A DNA stretch of 56,373 nucleotides, taken from positions 1 to 56,373 of the forward strand of contig CAZSAT010000039.1 in NCBI GenBank assembly GCA_964604675.1, given 5' to 3'. Both the position numbers and the translations under genes were made by a program. The stretch is from CAZSAT01 sp964604675. GTDB lineage: Bacteria; Myxococcota_A; UBA796; CAJQPC01. A model generated the notes under the pieces. It saw nothing but the letters and a program-made list of their open reading frames with translations, ran no database searches and was not told the origin of the DNA. This document shows, piece by piece, positions 8,538 through 17,258 of the stretch (position 1 is its first letter; the number at the start of each line of letters is the position of its first letter).

Positions 8538-9653
8538 GTGTTGCTGCCCCTGCTCCTCGCCACCGCCCAGGCTGGCGACCTGACCTACGCCTGGCCCGAA
8601 GGCGAGACCCTGCATTACCGCATCCAGGGGTACGTGAAGGCCCCGCGGCTGCTGCGCTTCTACAAGAGCGAGAACGAAGACGCCCGGCTCGGCGAGTTCA
8701 CCTTCGGCCTGATGTTCGACTGCGTGGTCGGCAAGAAGAAGAAGAAGACCGTCGAGCTCGCCTGTGACGTCCACAAGGCCGAGCTGGCGGGGATCGGGTT
8801 CGCGTCCGAGCAGGAAAAGCTCGACATGATCTTCGCCGAGTACAAGGGCTTGCTCGAGGACAGCGCCACCGTCGAGATGGTGTTCACCCACGAAGGCCGT
8901 CTCAAGACGGTGGACCTCGAAGGGCTCGACACCAGCAAGCGGCGCACGGCCGGCATCGCGGAGGACCTGCGTCAGACCATGGCCCGCGCCTTCTCCACGC
9001 TCGAGGTCGAGCTACCGAAGGACGGCGCCACACCCGAGGGCGTCTGGAAGCAGAAGGGCTCCCCGCGCATCTTCGATCTGCCCTCGGCCCAGCAGGGCAC
9101 GGTGGGTGCGAAGGACTACTTCCATGATGTGGTGGGCAACGAAGATGGCGTGCTCATGATCCGGCACTCCGGCGAAGGCACCGTGGCCGAAGGTTCCAGC
9201 ATGGACGGCGGCACGGCCGAGGGCTCGTACAGCTACACGGGGAAGGCCCACACGATCTCCATGTTCGTGGCCGGATTCTCCACCTTCGACACCGAGCGCG
9301 GGCTGCTGCTCAGCACCGAGCTTCGGGCCCAGGGCATGGAGACCGCGTCGAGCAGCACGCTGATGCAGTCCGGTGAGCTGTACGTCGACACGTTCCTGAT
9401 GGCCGATCTGGTCGAGAGCTGGGAGAGCCTCGAGGCGCCGGAGCCGGAGCCGGAGCCGGCCGCGGAGCCGGCGCTGGACGAAGCGCCCGAGCGCAAGGAA
9501 GCGCCGGCCGACGAGGCGGCTCCGGTCGACTCCACGGCCCCCGAGGGCGAAGCACCCGCCGAGGAAGCCGACGAGCCCTCAGCCGAAGAAGCCGAGCAGG
9601 TCGTGCCGGAGCGGAAGGATGCTCCCACGGAAGACGCTCCGTCCGAGGAGTAG
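8538..9653 (+). CDS. Secreted protein of unknown function with acidic C-terminal tail
   Basis: 371 residues if translation starts at GTG 8538 (CGGAG at 8526-8530). This start gives a compact signal peptide, LLPLLLATAQA, cleaved before GDLTY. A frame from 8472 is longer but would bury the signal peptide. The body (~15-290) is beta-rich with an early Lys run (KKKKK). The last ~75 residues are almost entirely Glu/Ala/Pro and probably disordered. No family was recognised. It is the last gene of the plus-strand set and converges with the AAA+ ATPase gene 26 bases away. Confidence 0.65.
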   Translation: MLLPLLLATAQAGDLTYAWPEGETLHYRIQGYVKAPRLLRFYKSENEDARLGEFTFGLMFDCVVGKKKKKTVELACDVHKAELAGIGFASEQEKLDMIFAEYKGLLEDSATVEMVFTHEGRLKTVDLEGLDTSKRRTAGIAEDLRQTMARAFSTLEVELPKDGATPEGVWKQKGSPRIFDLPSAQQGTVGAKDYFHDVVGNEDGVLMIRHSGEGTVAEGSSMDGGTAEGSYSYTGKAHTISMFVAGFSTFDTERGLLLSTELRAQGMETASSSTLMQSGELYVDTFLMADLVESWESLEAPEPEPEPAAEPALDEAPERKEAPADEAAPVDSTAPEGEAPAEEADEPSAEEAEQVVPERKDAPTEDAPSEE

Positions 9654-9679
9654 GTCGAGGGCGCCGGCAGGTCGCCCAC

Positions 9680-11776
9680 TCAGAGGTCGGCCACCAGGTC
9701 GAAGTAGTCACCGAAGTGCACGCGGTTGACCTGCTTGTTCATCTTGACCAGCTCCTTCCCGACCGCACGGATGGCGTGGCGCATCTCCACGTTGCCGGTG
9801 TCGGCCGCGGCGAGCACGCAGGCCTGGATCGCGGCGTTCACGATCGAGCCGCCGGCCAGGTTGAACTGCTTGGCGAGGTAGTCGAGGTCGAGGTCGGTCG
9901 CTTTGGGCACGTCTTCGGCAAACGCGCGGTCCCACAGCACACGGCGCTGATCGGTCGAAGGCATCGGGAACTCGATGACCGAGCCGAAACGCCGCTGGAA
10001 CGCGTCGTCGATGTTCTCCTGCAGGTTGGTCGTCAGGATCGCGCAGCCTTCGAAGGTCTCGAGTCGCTGGAGGAGGAAGCTGACCTCCTGGTTGGCGAAG
10101 CGGTCCTGGGCCTGCTTCACCTCACCCCGTGAGCCGAAGAGCGCGTCGGCCTCGTCGAAGAGGATGACGGCCGTGCCGCCCTCGGCAGCGTCGAAGATCT
10201 CCTTGAGGTTCTTCTCGGTCTCGCCGACCCAGCGGGAGATGACCTGGGAGAGATCGACCCGGAACAGGTCGAGGCCGAGGCTGCCCGCGATGACCTCCGC
10301 CGCCATCGTCTTGCCGGTGCCCGGTCCGCCGGAGAAGAGCGCCTTGATGCCGAAGCCGCGCGCTCGCACCTTGGACGCGCCCCAGCGGTGGAACACCGTC
10401 TCCTGGTGGGCCAGGTAGTCCACGATGTGGCCGAGCTGGGTGAGGATACGCTCCGGCAGCACCAGATCGTGCCAGCCGTAGCGGGGGACGACGTGTTGGG
10501 CGAGGCCGCGGAACTCCGGGCGCGAGCCGTCGCGCGCGGCCATCCAGAGCTGCTCGTCGTCGGGTTGGCGCCCGCCGGCCTCGGCGGCGGCCCGTTCGAG
10601 CACGGCATGGATGGTGGTGCCCCCCACGCCGTTGAAGCGCTCCGCGAGGGGCGCGGCTTGATCGGTGGTCCAGCCGCGCTGCGTCATCTCGGCCGACCAC
10701 GCCGTCTTGCGTTCCTCGAGGGTGCTTCGCCCGCAGAGCAGCGTCACCGACGGCCGGCTGTCGCCCAGCAGGCTGGTGACCGCGCGTCGGTCGGCGGCGC
10801 TGACGAGCACCGGCCAGTCCAGCGTGGCCAGGGCAGCGCCGAGGCCGAGCACACGCGTGCGCTCGACCGGGTCCTCCTGGGCCTCGATGATGCCTGTGAG
10901 CAAGGGGATCGAGCCGGCCAGGCGCAGGTCTCGGACCAGCTCGTAGGGCTGCTCGCGGTAGGTGACGGTGCGGTCGAGGTCGATGCGCCAGAGCGGGCGC
11001 CCACAGCGGCGCGCCACGAGCTGGGCGACCGCTTCTCGGACGCCCCGGCTCGCGCCGACCACCAGGTAGTTGCAGGGTCGGTCGAGCCCGTCGCCGAGAC
11101 CGTCCACGCGCTCGGCCGCGCCCGAGGGCACGAAGGGCTGAACGCGGGTGTCGAGCTCCTTCACCCCGAGCGATGGCGGAACGTCCTGGCCCTCCAACAA
11201 CCAGCTCGTGAGGCGCGGCGACGGCTGGAGCCGCTTGAGGGTGTGGTTCTCCTGCGCGTCGGGTGGGTGCAGGAGGAGCAGGCGGTTTCGAATCAGAGGG
11301 GCACCGGGCAGGAGCCGTGCCTGGAGGGCGAGCCGCTCGGCGCGGCGCGTTCGGATCACCCGCGTGGCGAGGTCCACCGTGAGGTAGCTGGTGGAGAGGT
11401 TGTCCTGCAGGTACGCGTAGAGGCGGTTGTACCCAGCGCTCACCTCGGGAGCGAGGGCGAGCAGCAGGATGTCGACGTCGTCGCCGGAGAGGTGGAAGGC
11501 CGTGGCGATTCGGCCGATTCGGCCGTCGGGGTCGTCTCGGAGGGTCTCGGAGAAGCGCAGGCTGGCGTCGAGCTCGTCGACCCCCTCGGGGTAGTCGATC
11601 TCGCCGTGGTTCCGGAGGAGCTCGTCGACGTCGTCGTCGGTGATGACCGAGCCCCAGAACTGCCCCTTGGCCTGCACGTTGGGGCGAGCTCGCTGTCGGC
11701 GGACGGCGCGAAGGATCAGGAGGTCGGTGCGGCGCAGCCTGCGCGCCAGCTCGTCGTAGATCGATGGGGCCATCAT
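9680..11776 (-). CDS. AAA+ ATPase of the contractile injection system (Afp15-like)
   Basis: 698 residues, starting MMAPSI. The C-terminal half is a classical AAA module: Walker A GGPGTGKT (~480), Walker B ILFDEADALF (~530), sensor 1 TTN and the arginine-finger region AFQRRF (~592). The N-terminal ~400 residues are a helical substrate/adaptor region, also seen in ATPases encoded in eCIS loci. Such ATPases are thought to act in assembly of the particle rather than contraction. The gene heads toward the DUF4157 gene with 4 bases between them and faces away from the structural operon that starts at 14415. Confidence 0.88.
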   Translation of the reverse strand: MMAPSIYDELARRLRRTDLLILRAVRRQRARPNVQAKGQFWGSVITDDDVDELLRNHGEIDYPEGVDELDASLRFSETLRDDPDGRIGRIATAFHLSGDDVDILLLALAPEVSAGYNRLYAYLQDNLSTSYLTVDLATRVIRTRRAERLALQARLLPGAPLIRNRLLLLHPPDAQENHTLKRLQPSPRLTSWLLEGQDVPPSLGVKELDTRVQPFVPSGAAERVDGLGDGLDRPCNYLVVGASRGVREAVAQLVARRCGRPLWRIDLDRTVTYREQPYELVRDLRLAGSIPLLTGIIEAQEDPVERTRVLGLGAALATLDWPVLVSAADRRAVTSLLGDSRPSVTLLCGRSTLEERKTAWSAEMTQRGWTTDQAAPLAERFNGVGGTTIHAVLERAAAEAGGRQPDDEQLWMAARDGSRPEFRGLAQHVVPRYGWHDLVLPERILTQLGHIVDYLAHQETVFHRWGASKVRARGFGIKALFSGGPGTGKTMAAEVIAGSLGLDLFRVDLSQVISRWVGETEKNLKEIFDAAEGGTAVILFDEADALFGSRGEVKQAQDRFANQEVSFLLQRLETFEGCAILTTNLQENIDDAFQRRFGSVIEFPMPSTDQRRVLWDRAFAEDVPKATDLDLDYLAKQFNLAGGSIVNAAIQACVLAAADTGNVEMRHAIRAVGKELVKMNKQVNRVHFGDYFDLVADL

Positions 11777-11780
11777 CCTG

Positions 11781-12344
11781 CTAGGTGTAGCTGCGCCCGA
11801 GGTCGGAGAAGCGCTGCTCTCCCAGGACCCGCCGCTCCTCGATCAGCTGCACGACCCGCTCTGCGACCAGTTGCTCGATCTGCTGGGGGCTGTAGCCCTG
11901 TCCGATCAGCCGATCGAAGGCCTCGGCCACCGGGTCGGAGGCTTGCTGCTCCTGGTCGTCTCCGGACTCCGCGGGCGGTGCGCTGCCGCCGCCCCCTTCC
12001 TCGCGGCTGACCATGCGGTGGAAGGTCAGCTGCTGGATGGCTCGCGCGGCCTGCTCCTCGGCGTCGTGCACGGGGTGGGTAGCGGCGGTGGCACCCATGG
12101 CCACGTGGTGCATCTCGTGGGCGTACAGGGCGGCGTCCTCGGGCCGCGAAGGATCGAAGTCTTCCGACACCACCACGGCTCCGTCCACCGTCATGGCCTT
12201 GGCGCCGAGGGCCTTGAGCGCACGGGTGGCGGCCGGACCCTGGAACACCTCGCCGCCGTCCGGCCCGCGACCGCGCTCGAGGTTCTTGCGGCGGAACAGG
12301 CGGTCCGCGAAGTCCTCTTCGGGTGTGGGGTCGTCGTGGGCCAT
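11781..12344 (-). CDS. DUF4157-type protein with HExxH motif (eCIS-associated)
   Basis: 187 residues. The region ~40-110 matches the DUF4157 pattern: ALGAKAMTVDG, then VVVSEDFDP, then YAHEMHHVAMG. The HEMHH is an HExxH metalloprotease-like zinc site. The last ~50 residues are helical and charged (IEQLVAERVVQLIEER). DUF4157 domains are strongly linked to contractile injection systems, where they are found in cargo and toxin proteins. No separate toxin domain is visible here, so this may be a processing peptidase, a loading factor or a minimal cargo. It sits between the eCIS ATPase and the M20 peptidase. Confidence 0.78.
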   Translation of the reverse strand: MAHDDPTPEEDFADRLFRRKNLERGRGPDGGEVFQGPAATRALKALGAKAMTVDGAVVVSEDFDPSRPEDAALYAHEMHHVAMGATAATHPVHDAEEQAARAIQQLTFHRMVSREEGGGGSAPPAESGDDQEQQASDPVAEAFDRLIGQGYSPQQIEQLVAERVVQLIEERRVLGEQRFSDLGRSYT

Positions 12345-12377
12345 CGCCAGGACTCTACCTCGCGCTCGCGGCGCGTC

Positions 12378-13475
12378 CTATCCGCACGCCTGGCGCACCA
12401 CGTCTTCGACCACGACCACGGCCTTCTCCAGCGCCGCACCGGTCACGTATTCGTCGGCCTTGTGGGCCACCGCGATCGAGCCGGGACCGAAGACGATGGA
12501 CTGCACGCCCAGCCGCGCCAGGTTGCCCCCGTCCGTTGCGAAGGGGGCGCAGCCCGTCTCCGGTGAGCAGCCGTGTGGCGTCAGCCAGCCCTGGAGCGGG
12601 AGGCCCTCCGGGCTGTCGAGGGGTGGGGTGCGTGTGCCCAGCGCCACGCGCACGCTGGTGCGCTCGGGGAGCGGGAGGTCGGCCACCATCGCTTCGATCT
12701 GGCGGAACACGTCCAGGACGTGCTGGCCTGGCTGTGGGCGGTAGCCGAGGGACAGGATGGCGCGATCCGGCACGATGTTGATCGCCTCGCCGGCCTGCAG
12801 GAGAGCGGGGTTCAGGGGGACCGGCTGCACGGCCGCCGCCAGCGCCTCCAGGGCCACGAGCACCTGCCCCATCGCGCTCACGGCGTTGGCCCCCAGCCAC
12901 GGCAGGGAGCTGTGGGCGGCTTCGCCCTCGGTCGTGATGGTCACGACCACGTGGCCCGCGTGCTGGCGGAGCATGCGGAAGTCGGTGGGCTCGCCGATCA
13001 GGGCCTGGCTGGGCAACACGCGGTCCAGCTCGATCAGCTGGTCGGCCAGCACACCGCTCCCGACGCAGCCGATCTCTTCATCGCAGGTCCACACCAGCAC
13101 GAGCTGCTTCCTCAGCGCGTCGACGTTCACGCGGCGCAGGGCCACGCAGGTGGCCGCAAGGAAGCCCTTCATGTCCGCCGTGCCTCGACCGATCAGGCGA
13201 CCGTCCCGCTCGGTCATCACGAAGGGGTCCGAGGTCCAGGGCTGGCCCTCCACCGGCACCACGTCCATGTGGCCGGAGATGACCAGTCCGTCTTCGCCTG
13301 GCGGGCCGGCGGTGCACACGAGGTTGGCCTTTCCAGGCTGGCCCGTGTCGAAGCGCTCCACCTCGAAACCCACCGCCTCCGCTTCCTCCGCCAGACGCGC
13401 AGCGATCGCCACCACCGGTCGTGAAGAGACGGTGTTCATGGCGATCAAGTCGCCAAGCAGGTCGACGACGTTCAC
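12378..13475 (-). CDS. M20-family metallopeptidase (ArgE/DapE-like)
   Basis: 365 residues, full length for the family. Metal ligands and catalytic residues are present: HMDVVP (His and Asp, ~69-71), TADMKG, CDEEIG (the Glu-Glu pair, ~131-132), GEPTD and a C-terminal His region (VAHKADEY). Members hydrolyse N-acyl amino acids or small peptides; sequence features fit the acetylornithine deacetylase branch best, but the substrate cannot be set from sequence. The start overlaps the stop of the upstream minus-strand gene by four bases (ATGA). This puts it inside the eCIS accessory operon, which is unusual for a metabolic enzyme. Confidence 0.85.
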   Translation of the reverse strand: MNVVDLLGDLIAMNTVSSRPVVAIAARLAEEAEAVGFEVERFDTGQPGKANLVCTAGPPGEDGLVISGHMDVVPVEGQPWTSDPFVMTERDGRLIGRGTADMKGFLAATCVALRRVNVDALRKQLVLVWTCDEEIGCVGSGVLADQLIELDRVLPSQALIGEPTDFRMLRQHAGHVVVTITTEGEAAHSSLPWLGANAVSAMGQVLVALEALAAAVQPVPLNPALLQAGEAINIVPDRAILSLGYRPQPGQHVLDVFRQIEAMVADLPLPERTSVRVALGTRTPPLDSPEGLPLQGWLTPHGCSPETGCAPFATDGGNLARLGVQSIVFGPGSIAVAHKADEYVTGAALEKAVVVVEDVVRQACG

Positions 13476-14221
13476 GACGGCTCCTCGGGCATCTCATGGC
13501 CGTCCCCGCCGTCCCCGCCGTCCCCGCCGTTCCCGCCGTCCCCGCCGCCCCCCTCGTCGTCGTCGCCGTCCTCGTCGCCGCCTCCTTCATCGTCTCCCTC
13601 TGCCAGCTCGTCTTCCGGAAACCAGATGTCCCGGTGGCGGCTCTTGCGCTTCAGCGCAGCGGCGGCCACGCGTGGGTCGATGCTCAAGATCCGGTCCACG
13701 ATGGCCAGCTCCTCCGGTGGAGAGCACGGAGCGCAGACCGCAGCGAAGGCAACCTGCTTCAGGCCCGGGGTCTCGGTGGGGCGATCGTCGAGATCGACGT
13801 CGGCCTTCAACATGTCGGGGATCTCCCGGAACGCGACCTGCTCGGCCTCGAGCGCCCGCCGAAGCACCTGCACGCCCCGCCCGAGCTCGCCACGTGCCAC
13901 GAGCTTGGCGGCCTCCCGAAACAGGGTGGCGCAGGCATGCCAGCGGGTGGGGTCGGGGGCTGCGTCCTTCTTGCGAGCGACCTTCCGCACCCACGTCGCA
14001 CGTTGGGAGAGCTTGGCGAACTCTTGATCCTGCACGCGCTCGATCGCCTCGAGGCGGCCGACGATCAGGGCGAGCACGTCATCACGCTGCACCTGACCGT
14101 CCTGCACGAGCTTGGCCACCGCCTGGTTTCCGAGCTTTCGCCCGAGCTTCCGGACCGTGCGGCCGGGCACGGCCTCGGGGCTGCTGCTGCGGGGACGTTT
14201 GCGGTTCTGGTCCTGCGACAC
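13472..14221 (-). CDS. Helical protein with N-terminal GN-A motif, candidate eCIS cargo/adaptor
   Basis: 249 residues. Residues ~23-40 read RTVRKLGRKLGNQAVAKLV, which resembles the short L-GN-A-L motif found at the N-terminus of many DUF4157 eCIS cargo proteins. The middle is helical with no recognised domain. The C-terminal ~45 residues are Asp/Glu/Gly low complexity encoded by a 9-base tandem repeat. A related motif occurs in the protein at 38016-39749. It is the first gene of the minus-strand operon running into the M20 peptidase, DUF4157 and ATPase genes and is divergent from the structural operon. Function is inferred from motif and position only. Confidence 0.65.
   Translation of the reverse strand: MSQDQNRKRPRSSSPEAVPGRTVRKLGRKLGNQAVAKLVQDGQVQRDDVLALIVGRLEAIERVQDQEFAKLSQRATWVRKVARKKDAAPDPTRWHACATLFREAAKLVARGELGRGVQVLRRALEAEQVAFREIPDMLKADVDLDDRPTETPGLKQVAFAAVCAPCSPPEELAIVDRILSIDPRVAAAALKRKSRHRDIWFPEDELAEGDDEGGGDEDGDDDEGGGGDGGNGGDGGDGGDGHEMPEEPS
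13501..13548. repeat. 9-bp tandem repeat (CCGTCCCCG unit, about five copies)
   Basis: A near-perfect 9-base repeat with one T-for-C change in the fourth copy. It lies inside the C-terminal coding part of the gene at 13472-14221 and encodes the Gly/Asp-rich tail on the minus strand. Because the unit is a multiple of three, copy-number change would lengthen or shorten the tail without a frameshift. Confidence 0.8.
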
Positions 14222-14414
14222 ACCGCATGGTACCGCCTGGCTGGCCGGGGGGTGCTGGGCGGCTGGGGCGCGTCCGTCGCCGGCTCATGGTGCCCGGCTG
14301 GTCGGTAACCGAGGCGCTTCGTCGCTTTTTGTGGCTGGCACGTCGCGCTGAATGTCGGTACGCCCTTGGGGTCTGGTACGCTTCGCCTGCCCGGCACAAC
14401 TTCCCGAGGATCCG
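14222..14414. promoter_or_regulatory. Divergent intergenic region driving both eCIS operons
   Basis: 193 bases between the minus-strand accessory operon and the plus-strand structural operon. It holds an element TACGCT at 14377-14382 (context GGTACGCTTC), matching the candidate -10 pattern seen elsewhere in the window, 33 bases before the first plus-strand start. A T5 run lies at 14326-14330. No clear inverted repeat was found. Promoters for both directions must lie here or inside the flanking genes. Confidence 0.4.
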
Positions 14415-14627
14415 ATGAAGCAGCCCTCCCGCAGGCTGGACGAGGCGCTCGGTTCGCCCCGTGAGGAACCCGCCCCGCGCGTGCGTTCCCTTCGCCCGGT
14501 TGCGGTGGGCCCCTACGCGCCACAGTTGATCCGTCTGGTCCGGCAGCCGGCCACCTTGTCCGGCGCACCACCGAAGCGCGTCCAGGTTCGGCCCGTGCGC
14601 GAGCGCCTCGGAGGGGTGTCCTCGTGA
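14415..14627 (+). CDS. Small basic protein at head of eCIS structural operon
   Basis: 70 residues from ATG 14415, preceded by GAGGA at 14406-14410. The sequence is rich in Arg, Pro and Leu, with no cysteine and no membrane segment. I do not recognise a family. Its stop overlaps the GTG start of the DUF4255 gene (GTGA), so it is likely translated and coupled. An assembly or regulatory role is possible but unproven. Confidence 0.55.
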   Translation: MKQPSRRLDEALGSPREEPAPRVRSLRPVAVGPYAPQLIRLVRQPATLSGAPPKRVQVRPVRERLGGVSS

Positions 14628-15442
14628 CCGCGCTTCCTCCCGGTAGCCTCGGCCCCGCGGGGCTTGCCTCGTCACCCGATGTGATCGGCGAGGTGACCGA
14701 AGCGATCCACAAGCGCTTGCTCGACCGCTGGGACGGCGAGCCACAGCCGAGGATCGAGGAAGATCTGTCCTTCACGCCGAAGGATCGCGAGCAGGTGCTG
14801 TACGTGTACATGTACCGGATCGCGCAGAACCCGAACCTGCTGAACAACAAGCGTTTTCGGGAAGCGCCGCTCGACGTCGATGGCGACACCTTCCTGCACC
14901 GCCCTCCGCTGCTGGTCGACCTGTTCTACTGCATCTGCGTGCACGCCCGGTTCCGCTCGGAAGCCGAGCGGCTGCTCGGCTGGGCGATGCTCGCCCTGCA
15001 CGACACCGGGCAGCTCATCTACCGGCCGCGTCGCTTCCGCCTGCCCGACGGCCGCGAGGTCGACTCCCTGGGCGAGACCTGGACGCCAGACGTCCAGGAG
15101 CAGTCGGGCCAGGTGGTCGAGAAGATCTCCCTCGCCCTCGTCGACGACCTGACGGTCGGCGATGCCGTGAACCTGTTCACGATCAGCGAAGCGCCCTGGC
15201 GCCCGTTCCTCACCTACCGTGCGCGCGTTGCCCTGGATGGCCCCCTCGTGGCCGCGGGCGAGGGCGCGACCATCCGCATGCCGAGGCCCGAGACGATGGC
15301 GAAGCCGCCACCGACCGGTCCTCGCGAGAGCCCCTCGGGCCGCATCACCGGCGGCTCGACCAAACCGCCTCGGAGGACCCCACCAGGTCCTACGGGGCAC
15401 GACCCACGCCCCCTGGATTCCGATCCAGAGTCGGAGGACTAG
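14624..15442 (+). CDS. DUF4255/Pvc16-like tail terminator (cap) protein
   Basis: 272 residues from GTG 14624. The first ~190 residues match the Pvc16 N-terminal/DUF4255 pattern: an early helix (IGEVTEAIHKRLL), PLLVDLFYCICVHA, a helix ending AMLALHDTGQL, and a late LFTISEAPWRPFLTYRARV segment. In eCIS and related tails this protein caps the tube/sheath end away from the baseplate. The last ~60 residues are Pro/Arg/Ser-rich and disordered. It lies directly before the sheath gene, a common order in eCIS clusters. Confidence 0.85.
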   Translation: MTALPPGSLGPAGLASSPDVIGEVTEAIHKRLLDRWDGEPQPRIEEDLSFTPKDREQVLYVYMYRIAQNPNLLNNKRFREAPLDVDGDTFLHRPPLLVDLFYCICVHARFRSEAERLLGWAMLALHDTGQLIYRPRRFRLPDGREVDSLGETWTPDVQEQSGQVVEKISLALVDDLTVGDAVNLFTISEAPWRPFLTYRARVALDGPLVAAGEGATIRMPRPETMAKPPPTGPRESPSGRITGGSTKPPRRTPPGPTGHDPRPLDSDPESED

Positions 15443-15447
15443 TTTAG

Positions 15448-17229
15448 ATGGAGTACCACACCCCAGGAGTCTACGTTCGCGAGGTCGACAGCGGCGCCAA
15501 GCCCATCGCCTCGGTGTCCACGTCGATCCCAGGCTTTCTCGGTCTGTTCGCGCACACCCCGGGCACCGATGCGGTCGCCATCACAGGGGCCGATGGCGAC
15601 GCGGAGATCACCGGCAAGGTGCTCCCGGCGCTGGTCGACACCAAGGGCGCCGTCAAGGGCGATGCGGCCGAGGCCGGCACGGCCTTGACTGCGGCGTTCC
15701 GCCTCAGCGGCGGGAAGGTCAAGGACTTCGGCAAGCTCTTCGAGCTCAATGGCCACAAGGCGTCCTTCAAGAAGGGCAGCAAGGGCAAGACGGAGGTCGC
15801 CGTGGGCGACACCAAGGTGCAGGTCAGCGACAAGCTGCTCTCCGCCGACGGGAAGGTCGTGAGCGATGACGAAGCGGCTGTCGCCGGCCTGTTCAGCGAC
15901 CTGTCCGGCTCGTTCGCGCTCGACAAGCCCGCCCCGAAGCACGCCAAGGATCTCCTCGAGGCCTACGGCGTCACCTTCAAGGCCGCGGCCGGGACCAGCC
16001 TCAACAGCGAGTACTCGGTGCCGCCTGTGGCGGTCACGAACAAGAGCCAGTTCTTCCGCTGGCTCCAGAGCTACTTCGCCGAGTACCTCCTCTCCACCAA
16101 GACCGTGGCCGAGCTGGTCGGTCGCGAGATCGCCGACGCCGACGAAGCGGCCGACGCGGTCTTCGAGGCGCTCACTCGCTCCGACGATCTGAAGAACGCG
16201 TTCACCGACTGGCTCAGCGAGCCCGCCGTGTTCAGCTTCGTGGCTGGCGTGAACGGCTTCTACGACAACGGCGGTGGCAAGGCCTACGTCTACCTGATGG
16301 GCTGCGGCAACCCGGGCAGCCAGAGCCTGGTCGAGAACCAGGCCGACAAGCTCGGGCTCTACGCCTTCGACGACGCCGAGGACATCGCGCTGATGGCCGC
16401 GCCCGGTCGCTCCGACCGGCAGCAGAAGGAGATGCTCGAGCTCTGCGAGATCCGCAAGGATCGCTTTGCCATCCTCGACGGCCCCATCGTGTCCGACGGC
16501 TCGATGGACATTCCGGCCTCCGCCAAGGGCTACGGCGCTCTGTACGTGCCATGGGTCAAGGTCGCGCGTCCGAGCTGGTTCAAGGGTGACCAGGACATCT
16601 CCGTGTCCGGCCCGAACCGGCGGAAGCTCAACAAGGCCGACAAGGACGAGGTCTACGTGCCCCCCAGCGGTCACGTGGCTGGCGTGTTCTGCCGCGTCGA
16701 CACCGATCGCGGGGTGCACAAGGCGCCGGCGAACGAGATCCTGATGGGCATCACGGGCATCAGCCAGAACATCAACCGTCTCGAGCAGGGCCAGTACAAC
16801 GACCGCGGCATCAACTGCATCCGCGACTTCCGCGACCGCGGCATCCGGATCTGGGGTGCTCGCACGCTGGGCACGGCGTCGGACCCGTCCTGGAAGTACA
16901 TCAACGTTCGCCGCCTGTTCATCATGGTCGAGCAGTCGATCATGCTGGGCATGCAGTGGGCGGTGTTCGAGCCGAACGACCACACGCTCTGGAAGAAGCT
17001 CGTCCGTGACACCCGCGCGTACCTGCTGCGCGTCTGGCGCTCGGGCGCGCTCTTCGGCCGGACGGCGGAAGAGGCCTTCTACGTCAAGTGCGACGACGAG
17101 ACCAACCCCCGCTACCTGATCGATGCTGGACAGGTGAACGTCCAGGTGGGCATGTGCCCGGTGAAGCCCGCAGAATTCGTCGTCTTCAGCATCGGTCAGT
17201 GGGACGGCGGCGCCCTGATCGAAGACTAG
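15448..17229 (+). CDS. Contractile tail sheath protein A
   Basis: 593 residues. The N-terminus TPGVYVREVDSG is the typical sheath start that forms inter-subunit strand exchange. The C-terminal half carries the conserved sheath core: PPSGHVAGVFCRVDTDRG, NRGIN-like RGINCIRDFRDRGI, WGARTL, WKYINVRRLFIMVEQSI, then the C-terminal arm with CDDETNP and FVVFSIGQWDGG. Residues ~60-330 form an inserted variable region exposed on particles of this class. Copies form the contractile outer cylinder that drives the tube. ATG 15448 lies 5 bases after the preceding gene, and a second, shorter sheath gene is encoded at 18275. Confidence 0.95.
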   Translation: MEYHTPGVYVREVDSGAKPIASVSTSIPGFLGLFAHTPGTDAVAITGADGDAEITGKVLPALVDTKGAVKGDAAEAGTALTAAFRLSGGKVKDFGKLFELNGHKASFKKGSKGKTEVAVGDTKVQVSDKLLSADGKVVSDDEAAVAGLFSDLSGSFALDKPAPKHAKDLLEAYGVTFKAAAGTSLNSEYSVPPVAVTNKSQFFRWLQSYFAEYLLSTKTVAELVGREIADADEAADAVFEALTRSDDLKNAFTDWLSEPAVFSFVAGVNGFYDNGGGKAYVYLMGCGNPGSQSLVENQADKLGLYAFDDAEDIALMAAPGRSDRQQKEMLELCEIRKDRFAILDGPIVSDGSMDIPASAKGYGALYVPWVKVARPSWFKGDQDISVSGPNRRKLNKADKDEVYVPPSGHVAGVFCRVDTDRGVHKAPANEILMGITGISQNINRLEQGQYNDRGINCIRDFRDRGIRIWGARTLGTASDPSWKYINVRRLFIMVEQSIMLGMQWAVFEPNDHTLWKKLVRDTRAYLLRVWRSGALFGRTAEEAFYVKCDDETNPRYLIDAGQVNVQVGMCPVKPAEFVVFSIGQWDGGALIED

Positions 17230-17258
17230 TCAACCGTTCAAACTGAGAGGAAATCCCC

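Noticed and set aside
9659..9677. GGGCG/CGCCC hairpin between the converging secreted-protein and ATPase genes
   Set aside because: Only a 5-base stem with a 9-base loop and no T-run; such pairs are frequent by chance at this GC content.
14336..14351. TGGCACG resembling a sigma-54 -24 element upstream of the eCIS operon
   Set aside because: The matching GC at the -12 position is absent with correct spacing, so it does not fit a sigma-54 promoter.
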